Shown: in pieces, positions 33,788-40,478 of the stretch
Numbering within the stretch: position 1 is the stretch's first letter
Layout: each line of letters opens with the position of its first letter
Origin: Mycobacterium sp. IS-1590
GTDB taxonomy: Bacteria; Actinomycetota; Actinomycetes; Mycobacteriales; Mycobacteriaceae
Direction of reading: 5' to 3'
DNA: 64,000 nucleotides
Assembly (NCBI RefSeq): GCF_001500025.1
Contig: NZ_LQIW01000051.1
Location: 156,045 to 220,044, forward strand
The notes under the pieces: generated by a model
Seen by the model: only the letters and a program-made list of their open reading frames with translations
The model's database searches: none
What the model was told of the DNA's origin: nothing
Program-made: the position numbers and the translations under genes

Positions 33788-33804
33788 GCACGCTCGCGCG
33801 CGAT

Positions 33805-33862
33805 CGAGCGTGCGCGAACTGCTGTATTTGCGCGGCGTGTCTTGTGCAGACCCGCACGCTCG
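33805..33862. repeat. Intergenic palindromic element, copy D
   Basis: Arms CGAGCGTGCG (33805-33814) and CGCACGCTCG (33853-33862) pair perfectly, and pairing continues inward with mismatches. The loop holds GCGCGGCGTGTC (complement GACACGCCGCGC). It lies between the convergent VanY-type gene and dapD and may terminate both. Confidence 0.75.
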
Positions 33863-33879
33863 CGCCAGAGAAAAGTACT

Positions 33880-34824
33880 TCAGTTCTGGTGCAGCGCCTC
33901 GTTCAGCGTGATGCCGGTGCCGTCGCGCTTGACCACCTCGACGGCGCCCGACAGCGAATTGCGCCGGAACAGAAGATTGTCGGCGCCCGACAGCTCGCGT
34001 GCCTTAACGGTCTTCCCGTCGGCGGTCTGCACCTTGGTGCCCGCCGTGACGTACAAACCCGCCTCGACCACACAGTCGTCGCCCAGTGAGATTCCGATCC
34101 CCGCGTTGGCGCCCAGCAGACACCGCTTGCCCACCGAGATCACTTCCTTGCCGCCGCCCGAGAGCGTCCCCATGATCGATGCGCCACCGCCGAGATCCGT
34201 CCCGTCGTCGACGACCACGCCCGCCGAGATCCGGCCCTCGACCATCGAACTGCCCAGCGTGCCGGCGTTGAAGTTGACGAAACCCTCATGCATGACGGTC
34301 GTGCCCTCGGCCAGGTGCGCGCCGAGTCGGACCCGGTCGGCGTCGGCGATGCGCACACCGGTCGGCAGCACGTAGTCGACCATCCGCGGGAACTTGTCGA
34401 CGCCGTAGACGGCCACCGGCCCGCGTGCGCGCAGACGCGCCCGCACCGTCTCGAAACCGGCGACCGCGCACGGGCCGTGGTTGGTCCACACGACGTTGGT
34501 CAGCACGCCGAAGAGGCCGTCGGCGTTCAGGCCGTGCGGCGCGACGAGCCGGTGCGAGAGCAGGTGCAACCGTAGATAGCCGTCGTAGGCATCGGCGGCC
34601 TTGTCCTCCAGCGACGAGATCACCGTCCGGACCGCCACGACGTCGACCCCGCGATCGTCGTCGCGCCCGGTCAGCACGCCCAACTCCTCGGGCACCTCCG
34701 CCACCGACAGCCGCACCGTGCCCGACGGGCCGTCTGCTCCGAGTTCGGGTGCCGGGAACCAGGTGTCGAGGACGGATCCGTCGGCGGCGATCGTCGCCAG
34801 CCCTATACCTGCAGCAGAAGTCAC
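33880..34824 (-). CDS. dapD: Tetrahydrodipicolinate N-succinyltransferase DapD
   Basis: A 314-residue left-handed beta-helix succinyltransferase of the actinobacterial DapD type. It transfers succinyl from succinyl-CoA to tetrahydrodipicolinate in lysine/DAP synthesis. The hexapeptide-repeat region runs through RLGAHLAEGTTVMHEGFVNF and SSMVEGRISAGVVVDDGTDL, and SLSGAVEVVKRDGTGI ends the protein. The GTG at 34822-34824 lies seven bases after a TAGTCT hexamer, suggesting a leaderless mRNA. It diverges from dapE with 24 bp between start codons. Confidence 0.93.
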   Translation of the reverse strand: MTSAAGIGLATIAADGSVLDTWFPAPELGADGPSGTVRLSVAEVPEELGVLTGRDDDRGVDVVAVRTVISSLEDKAADAYDGYLRLHLLSHRLVAPHGLNADGLFGVLTNVVWTNHGPCAVAGFETVRARLRARGPVAVYGVDKFPRMVDYVLPTGVRIADADRVRLGAHLAEGTTVMHEGFVNFNAGTLGSSMVEGRISAGVVVDDGTDLGGGASIMGTLSGGGKEVISVGKRCLLGANAGIGISLGDDCVVEAGLYVTAGTKVQTADGKTVKARELSGADNLLFRRNSLSGAVEVVKRDGTGITLNEALHQN

Positions 34825-34831
34825 GTACTAG

Positions 34832-34841
34832 AGACTAACGT
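34832..34841. promoter_or_regulatory. Shared bidirectional -10 element (dapD / dapE)
   Basis: The decamer AGACTAACGT contains TAACGT on the + strand (34836-34841) and TAGTCT on the - strand (34837-34832), sharing the central TA. Each hexamer lies seven bases before its GTG (dapE 34849, dapD 34824). RNA polymerase could not occupy both orientations at once, so the two steps of one pathway would compete for or share a promoter. Confidence 0.5.
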
Positions 34842-34848
34842 CAGCCGT

Positions 34849-35913
34849 GTGGGCCTCGATTTGCACGGTGATCCGATCGCGCTGACCGCCGCGCTGGTGG
34901 ACATCCCCAGCGAGTCGCGCCGCGAGAGGCGCATCGCCGACGAGGTCGAGGCCGCGCTGCGTGAGCAGACCTCCCTCGAGGTGATCCGCAACGCCGACGC
35001 GGTGCTGGCCCGCACCCATCTGGGGTTACCGTCCCGGGTGCTGCTCGCCGGCCACCTCGACACCGTGCCCGTCGCCGACAACCTGCCGAGCCGGCTCGTC
35101 GACGGAGTGCTGCACGGCTGCGGCACGTCGGACATGAAGTCCGGCGACGCGGTATTCCTGCACCTGGCCGCCACCGTCGCCGAGCCGACGCACGACATCA
35201 CGCTGGTGATGTACGACTGCGAGGAGATCGAGGCGTCGGCCAACGGACTGAAGCGCATCCAAGCCGAACTGCCCGACTGGCTGCGAGCCGACGTCGCGAT
35301 CCTCGGCGAACCCTCCGGCGGCTACATCGAGGCCGGCTGCCAGGGCACGCTGCGCGTCGTGATCAGCGCGAGCGGTACGCGCGCCCACTCGGCGCGGTCA
35401 TGGTTGGGAGACAACGCGATTCACAAGATCGGACCGGTGCTGGACCGGTTGTCGTCGTATCGGGCCCGCAGCGTGGAGATCGACGGCTGCACCTACCGCG
35501 AAGGACTGTCCGCCGTGCGCATCGACGGCGGTATCGCGGGCAACGTCATCCCCGATGCGGCCTCGGTGTCGGTGAACTTCCGGTTCGCTCCCGACCGCAG
35601 CGTGGACGAGGCGCTGAACCACGTGCGACAGGTGTTCGACGGCCTCGACGTCGAGATCGAGCTGACCGATGCAGCGGCCGGCGCGCTGCCGGGGCTGACC
35701 AAGCCCGCCGCGGCCGCGCTGGTGGCTGCCGCGGGCGGGCAGGTCCGGGCCAAGTACGGATGGACCGACGTGTCGCGCTTCGCCGCTCTCGGCGTTCCCG
35801 CGGTCAACTACGGCCCCGGTGATCCGAACCTCGCGCACCGTGTCGACGAGCACGTCGAAGTCGCCGACATCACGGCCGTGACCGATGTGCTGCGTCGGTA
35901 TTTAACCGCTTGA
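34849..35913 (+). CDS. dapE: Succinyl-diaminopimelate desuccinylase DapE
   Basis: A 354-residue M20-family zinc amidohydrolase that removes succinate from N-succinyl-LL-DAP. LLAGHLDTVPVADN carries a metal-binding histidine and the catalytic aspartate, GCGTSDMKSGDA the bridging aspartate, YDCEEIEA the catalytic glutamate pair, and the end region the last histidine (DPNLAHRVDEHV). The dimerisation domain lies between about 170 and 290. It is divergent from dapD and downstream of no other gene. Its GTG follows a TANNNT hexamer by seven bases. Confidence 0.93.
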   Translation: MGLDLHGDPIALTAALVDIPSESRRERRIADEVEAALREQTSLEVIRNADAVLARTHLGLPSRVLLAGHLDTVPVADNLPSRLVDGVLHGCGTSDMKSGDAVFLHLAATVAEPTHDITLVMYDCEEIEASANGLKRIQAELPDWLRADVAILGEPSGGYIEAGCQGTLRVVISASGTRAHSARSWLGDNAIHKIGPVLDRLSSYRARSVEIDGCTYREGLSAVRIDGGIAGNVIPDAASVSVNFRFAPDRSVDEALNHVRQVFDGLDVEIELTDAAAGALPGLTKPAAAALVAAAGGQVRAKYGWTDVSRFAALGVPAVNYGPGDPNLAHRVDEHVEVADITAVTDVLRRYLTA

Positions 35914-35922
35914 CCGCGCACC

Positions 35923-35928
35923 TACCCT
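35923..35928 (+). promoter_or_regulatory. TACCCT -10 candidate for the ABC-F leader
   Basis: TACCCT fits the mycobacterial TANNNT -10 consensus. With the usual spacing the first transcribed base would be 35935, the A of an ATG-TGA pair. A TTGACC at 35910-35915 is too close to be its -35. Confidence 0.4.
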
Positions 35929-35931
35929 GAA

Positions 35932-36020
35932 GACATGTGAGTTGACGACGTCTCCGGGTACCGCCCGGATCCGGCCGTCCCCTTTTATCGTGCGAGACAC
36001 GAGGCGATCACTCACATGTC
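35932..36020 (+). promoter_or_regulatory. Structured leader with start-stop codon pair, sequestering the ABC-F start
   Basis: GACATGTGAGT (35932-35942) and ACTCACATGTC (36010-36020) are a perfect 11-bp inverted repeat. The left arm holds ATGTGA, a start codon followed at once by a stop. The right arm holds the ATG of the ABC-F gene. Between them are the small hairpin CCGGG-N5-CCCGG (35954-35968), an overlapping CCGGATCCGG palindrome and a CCTTTTA tract. The layout suggests translational or transcriptional attenuation of an antibiotic-response gene. That reading is inference. Confidence 0.5.
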
Positions 36021-37632
36021 CTCCATCGTTTGTTCCCAGTTGTCTTTCGTGTGGCCCGACGACACACCGCTGTTCGACGAGTTGTCCTTCACCGTCGGCG
36101 AGGGCCGGACCGGTCTGGTCGCCCCCAACGGCGCCGGAAAGAGCGCACTGCTCAGACTCATCGCCGGTGAGCTGACGCCGACGTCGGGTTCGGTCACCGT
36201 CGGCGGCACGCTCGGATACCTGCCCCAGACATTGCCGTACGTCGCTCATCACACAGTTGCCGAGCTGCTTGGCGTGGCATCGGTCATCGAAGCGCTCGAC
36301 GCGCTGACCGTCGGCAACCTCGATGCCGACGTCTTCACCACGATCGGCGACGACTGGGACGTCGAGGAGCGCACGCGGGCGCAACTGGATCGGCTCGGAC
36401 TGGGCCACATCGCGCTCGACCGTCGGCTCGGCACGCTGTCGGGTGGGGAGATCGTCAGCATCGGCATCGCCGGTCAGCTGCTGGACCGGCCCGACGTACT
36501 GCTGCTCGACGAGCCGACGAACAACCTCGACATCGACGCGCGTCACCGGCTCTACGATGCGCTCGACGACTTCGCGGGCTGCCTGCTGGTGGTCAGCCAC
36601 GACCGGCTGCTGCTCGACCGGATGGACCGGATCGCCGAACTGCACCGCGGCGAGATCCGCTCCTACGGTGGCAATTTCACGATGTACTCCGAGGCCGTGA
36701 GTCTCGAGCAGCGCGTCGCCGAGAACAATGTTCGCACCGCGCAACAGCTGCTCAAGCGCGAGAAACGCGAAATGCAGCAGGCCCGTGAGCGCGCGGCGCG
36801 GCGGGCAGGCACGGCGTCCCGCAACCTCGAGGACGCGGGGTTGCCGAAAATCGTTGCGGGCGCTCGGAAGCGGCGAGCGCAGGAGTCCGCGGGCCGAATC
36901 GACGGAGTCAACGCCGCACGGGTCGGGGCTGCCCGAGCCCGCTTGGACGCCGCGGAGCGGGCGGTGCGTGACGACGACGCGCTTGTACTCGACCTGCCCG
37001 ACACCGACGTGCCCGCCGGTCGGGATGTGCTCACTGCCAACGGGTTACGCGTCTCGTCCGGTGACCGGCTGCTTCTGGCCGACGTCGACCTGTCGGTGCG
37101 CGGGCCCGAGCGTATCGCGCTGACCGGGCCGAACGGGGCGGGTAAGACGACGCTGCTGCGCATCATCGCCGGAGAGCTGGCGCCGGACGCCGGCACGGTT
37201 CGGCGCAGTGACGGCCGCGTGGCGTATCTGTCGCAACGGCTCGACCTGCTCGATCCGCACCGCACGGTCGCCGAGAACCTCGCCGCGTGCGCGCCGGACC
37301 TTACTCACACCCGCCGCATGCACCTGCTGGCGCAGTTTCTCTTCCAGGGCGACCGGATCCAGCTGCCGGTGGGTGCGCTGTCCGGCGGTGAGCGGTTACG
37401 CGCGACGCTGGCCTGCGTGCTCTTCGCCGAACCGGCACCCGAGTTGTTGCTGCTCGACGAACCCACCAACAACCTCGACCTGCTCAGCGCCGCGCAGCTT
37501 CAGGCCGCGCTGAACGCGTACCGAGGTGCGGTCATCGTCGTCAGCCACGACGAGCGTTTCCTCGCCGACATCGGCGTGCAGCGCTGCCTTCGGCTGTCCG
37601 GCGGCGGCCTCGAGCAGGCGGGGACTCCCTGA
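36016..37632 (+). CDS. ABC-F family ATPase (ribosome-protection/antibiotic-resistance type)
   Basis: A 538-residue protein with two ATP-binding domains and no membrane segment. Domain 1 has GLVAPNGAGKSALL, LSGGEIVSIGIA and LLLDEPTNNLD; domain 2 has ALTGPNGAGKTTLL, LSGGERLRATLA and LLLDEPTNNLD. The linker (about 235-320) is charged and arginine-rich, as in the P-site tRNA interaction motif. Members of this group displace ribosome-targeting antibiotics or aid translation. The drug class cannot be told from the sequence. The leader upstream suggests inducible expression. Confidence 0.88.
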   Translation: MSSIVCSQLSFVWPDDTPLFDELSFTVGEGRTGLVAPNGAGKSALLRLIAGELTPTSGSVTVGGTLGYLPQTLPYVAHHTVAELLGVASVIEALDALTVGNLDADVFTTIGDDWDVEERTRAQLDRLGLGHIALDRRLGTLSGGEIVSIGIAGQLLDRPDVLLLDEPTNNLDIDARHRLYDALDDFAGCLLVVSHDRLLLDRMDRIAELHRGEIRSYGGNFTMYSEAVSLEQRVAENNVRTAQQLLKREKREMQQARERAARRAGTASRNLEDAGLPKIVAGARKRRAQESAGRIDGVNAARVGAARARLDAAERAVRDDDALVLDLPDTDVPAGRDVLTANGLRVSSGDRLLLADVDLSVRGPERIALTGPNGAGKTTLLRIIAGELAPDAGTVRRSDGRVAYLSQRLDLLDPHRTVAENLAACAPDLTHTRRMHLLAQFLFQGDRIQLPVGALSGGERLRATLACVLFAEPAPELLLLDEPTNNLDLLSAAQLQAALNAYRGAVIVVSHDERFLADIGVQRCLRLSGGGLEQAGTP

Positions 37633-37726
37633 TCGGGCGTCGCGCGGCTCGAAAATTGGCGCATCGGCGGCTGTCCGGGGCACGGTAAGTTTGGGACCCG
37701 TAGCGTGTCGTCAAGGGGGTCGCGCC

Positions 37727-38845
37727 ATGGGCATCGCGCCCGATTCCAGCCCGTACGGAGGTCAGACCGTGACCGGCCCGGGCTGGCCGAACGTCGACGA
37801 GGAGACGTTGGCCGCAGCGGCGGCGTCATACGAGGCGTTGGCGTCCACGATCAGCGGCAACGTCGTTCCTGAACAGCAGGGCCAGCTGATGCAGCTGTCC
37901 GATTCCTGGGAGGGCGTCGGCGCGGTCGCCGCCGCGGGGGAGGCCACCACCATCATCGGCGGGCATGAGGCCAACGCGGCGCAGGCCGCCGCGATCGCGG
38001 CCAAGCTGCGCGCGATGGAGGCCACCGTGGTGAAGACCAAGATGCTGGCGAACACGATCGCCCAGGAGGTCCAGCACGAGTGTGAGGGCATCGCGGCGAT
38101 GCCGTTTCCCAACGCCCAGGAGCTGGTGCAGAGCCGGATCAAGATGGGGTTGTCGCAGAACATCGCCAACGTCACGACCAACACCACCGAACTCGCCAAC
38201 ACCCTCGGCGTGCCGCCGAGCATTCCGCTTTTCGGCGTCCCACCCGTGCCCGGCGCCAAGGAGGCGCAAGACAGCGGGGAGGAAGCCGCAAAGCAGGCCG
38301 GTGACGGCTCGCAACAGGCCATGCAGATGGCCGGTCAGATGGGAGCCATGGCCGCACAGCTGCCGATGCAGATCGGCCAGTCGCTGATGGCTGTGCCCCA
38401 GCAGCTGGGCCAGCAGCTCTCGCAGCCGCTGCAGCAGCTGACGTCGATGTTCGGGCAGGGCGGTAAGGCCGACGCTCTGGGCGCCGCGGGACTGCCGTTC
38501 TCGTCGTTCTCCAACCATCCGCTCGCCGGCGGATCGGGTGCCGGCGGCGGCGCCGGCATGGTCCGGGCGGCGTCGCTGCCGGGTTCTGGCGGTGCGCCAC
38601 TGCAGACGCCGCAGATGGCTAACCTCGTCGGCAGCAGGGCGGTCAGCACCGCACCCGCGCCGGAAGGCGCGACCGCGGGTGCCGCGGCGGTCGGCGGGGC
38701 CGCCCCGATGGCCGCGGGCGGCGGCATGGGCGGAATGGCCCCGATGATGGGCCAGCGCGGTGTCAGCGGGGGCACCGCACCGGGGTTGGCCGTGCCCGCG
38801 CCGCTGGAGCACGACTTGGACGATGACGACGATGACGACTGGTGA
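37727..38845 (+). CDS. PPE-like / WxG-type putative type VII secretion substrate
   Basis: A 372-residue helical protein. The first 160 residues form long helices with a WxG turn at W61-E-G63 (SDSWEGVGA), as in PPE and EspB-type proteins. The rest is Gln/Met/Gly/Ala-rich low complexity ending in an acidic DDDDDDDW tail. An AGGGGG ribosome site precedes the ATG, and TAAGTT at 37686-37691 is a -10 candidate. The next gene carries the complementary YxxxD motif, so the two may pair. No secretion-machine (ecc) genes are in the window, so export is inference. Confidence 0.65.
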   Translation: MGIAPDSSPYGGQTVTGPGWPNVDEETLAAAAASYEALASTISGNVVPEQQGQLMQLSDSWEGVGAVAAAGEATTIIGGHEANAAQAAAIAAKLRAMEATVVKTKMLANTIAQEVQHECEGIAAMPFPNAQELVQSRIKMGLSQNIANVTTNTTELANTLGVPPSIPLFGVPPVPGAKEAQDSGEEAAKQAGDGSQQAMQMAGQMGAMAAQLPMQIGQSLMAVPQQLGQQLSQPLQQLTSMFGQGGKADALGAAGLPFSSFSNHPLAGGSGAGGGAGMVRAASLPGSGGAPLQTPQMANLVGSRAVSTAPAPEGATAGAAAVGGAAPMAAGGGMGGMAPMMGQRGVSGGTAPGLAVPAPLEHDLDDDDDDDW

Positions 38846-38870
38846 CGGCGACTGGTGACGAGGAGCGTGC

Positions 38871-39575
38871 ATGAGTAGCCCACTGAGAAAGCCCGACGGC
38901 ATCAGCTGGAACGCGGCGGCGGTCAAGCTGCCCGAGATACCGATGATCCCGGCGGGACAGGACGCGATGAGCGCCACCATTTCGGGGGTGCTGCCTACCT
39001 TGGCCGCCCAGCTGACCGCGAACGTCGCCGCGCTGTCGGCCAAGGAGAACACGTTCTCGGGCAAGGTCGGCGCCGCGCAGGCCGCCTATGAGAACTCCGA
39101 TGACGCCGGCTCGCAGTCGGTCGGCCAGATCGTCGGGATGCTCGGGCAGGTGGGGCAGCAGGCCGGTCAGATGGGGCAGATGGCGGGGGCGCCCGCCCAA
39201 GCCCTCGGGGGGCAGACCGGAATGTTCGGCTCGCTCATGCAACAGGCCATGCAGGGCGCACAGTCGCCGGGCGGCCCGTCCGCCACCGGTGCGGGCGGCG
39301 GGGGTGCGGCACCGAACGGTGGCGCCGCCGCGACGGCCGGGCCGGCGGCGCACAGCGCAGGTGCCGCCGCACCGGCGGCGCCGCAGCCTCGCGACGATGC
39401 CGGGACCCAGACCGGCGAGGCCGACGACCGTGAAGACCGCAAGCCGTTGCACCGCGCCGACGACCGCCCCTGGGAAAGCGCCTCCGGATCGCAGGGCGGC
39501 GAATCGGGCGCGGGCCCGGTGCCCGTCGCGCCGCCGGAGTCCCGGCACGACGACGACGTGGCCCGCAACCTGTAG
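38871..39575 (+). CDS. PE-like / YxxxD-bearing putative type VII secretion substrate
   Basis: A 234-residue protein. Residues 30-75 are predicted helical and end in AAYENSDDAG, where Y73 and D77 form the YxxxD export signal placed as in PE or WXG partners. From about residue 80 it is Gly/Gln/Met-rich, and the C-terminal 90 residues are charged and disordered. A GAGGAG ribosome site lies before the ATG, 25 bp after the PPE-like gene. It probably folds with the product of that gene as a heterodimer. Function after secretion unknown. Confidence 0.65.
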   Translation: MSSPLRKPDGISWNAAAVKLPEIPMIPAGQDAMSATISGVLPTLAAQLTANVAALSAKENTFSGKVGAAQAAYENSDDAGSQSVGQIVGMLGQVGQQAGQMGQMAGAPAQALGGQTGMFGSLMQQAMQGAQSPGGPSATGAGGGGAAPNGGAAATAGPAAHSAGAAAPAAPQPRDDAGTQTGEADDREDRKPLHRADDRPWESASGSQGGESGAGPVPVAPPESRHDDDVARNL

Positions 39576-39642
39576 CTTCCGGTTAGTGCGTCCAGAGTTG
39601 TGATCGCGCTCGACCAGCGACCCTCGGTGTAGTACTCGGTGG

Positions 39643-40431
39643 CTACCCGACCTGAGGACGTGTCTGCGCGGGCCGGGGCGGCTCCGCACCCGTCGGCGTC
39701 TCGGGAGAGCGACCTGCGCCCGTCGAACCGCTCTGTGCGGCTTGGGCTTTCGGTTCGGCACGACCCGGCTCGGACGGTTTCTCGGCGTCTTTCTCGGTTC
39801 GTTCACCGGTACGTTCGGCCTCGTCACCGCCGTCCTCGCGTGCAAGGGTCTCGTCTGGGCGGCCGGCCTGCTGAACGCCTTGCGCGATCATCTGCGGAAC
39901 CTGTTGCAGCCCTTGGGCAAGACCCAGCAGCGGCGCCGTCATCGAGCCGACCAGCTGACCGACCTGCTGTCCGACCTGACCGAGCATCTGGCCGACCATC
40001 TGATCGCCGCCGGGCGGGCCTACGGCGCCGTTCGCCGGCGTCGCGCCGCCAACCGCACCGCCGACGCCGGCGCTGTCTGCCGGGGCGCCCGTGACCCCCG
40101 GGTTATCCCGTTGGCCGTCAAGCGCTTCGGCGGCCGCACGCAACTTCTCGGCCCCGTCGTGGTCACCCTGCTCGTACATCTGCGCGGCCTTGAGCAGCAG
40201 TTCGGAGATCGTCGCGCCCGCGTCGACGGTGGTCTGCACGGTGCCCAGCCGGGCCTCGAGCGCACTCGACAGCGCGGCGCCCACCCCGGCCGCTATCTGG
40301 CCGAGGCTGGTCTGCACCCCCGTTGCCTCCGGTGCGCCGGCGCCGAGCACCTGCGACAGATCCGTCGCGATCCGGTCATGGATAGAGGCGAATGACCGCA
40401 ACCCGTCTGTCTGCGCGAACAATTGGCTCAT
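39643..40431 (-). CDS. EspC-like (ESX-1 secretion-associated type) protein
   Basis: A 262-residue protein. Its first 110 residues resemble the EspC/ESX secretion-associated domain: two long helices, ending in LLLKAAQMYEQGD with Y86 and D90 as a YxxxD signal. The remainder repeats the GQMLGQVGQQVGQLVG style of its neighbour and then becomes acidic and Pro-rich, so the two genes look evolutionarily related. It is convergent with the PE-like gene and lies 47 bp downstream of the STAND ATPase gene. A poly-G ribosome site precedes the ATG. Confidence 0.65.
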   Translation of the reverse strand: MSQLFAQTDGLRSFASIHDRIATDLSQVLGAGAPEATGVQTSLGQIAAGVGAALSSALEARLGTVQTTVDAGATISELLLKAAQMYEQGDHDGAEKLRAAAEALDGQRDNPGVTGAPADSAGVGGAVGGATPANGAVGPPGGDQMVGQMLGQVGQQVGQLVGSMTAPLLGLAQGLQQVPQMIAQGVQQAGRPDETLAREDGGDEAERTGERTEKDAEKPSEPGRAEPKAQAAQSGSTGAGRSPETPTGAEPPRPAQTRPQVG

Positions 40432-40478
40432 ACCCCCCGAGCCTAGGGCCGCGGCGGCACCGGCACTGACACGAATTT

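Noticed and set aside
35910..35936. TTGACC as -35 of a standard promoter for the ABC-F gene
   Set aside because: The hexamer at standard spacing (ACATGT region) is not TANNNT, and TACCCT lies only seven bases after TTGACC, too close for a -35/-10 pair.
37526..37726. N-terminal extension of the PPE-like gene by 67 codons
   Set aside because: The extension overlaps the end of the ABC-F gene, and a good AGGGGG ribosome site marks the ATG at 37727.
40432..40478. Frameshifted remnant of a LuxR helix-turn-helix after the STAND ATPase
   Set aside because: All frames in this 47-bp gap and into the next gene were read; none gives a LuxR-type motif, and the gap is too short.
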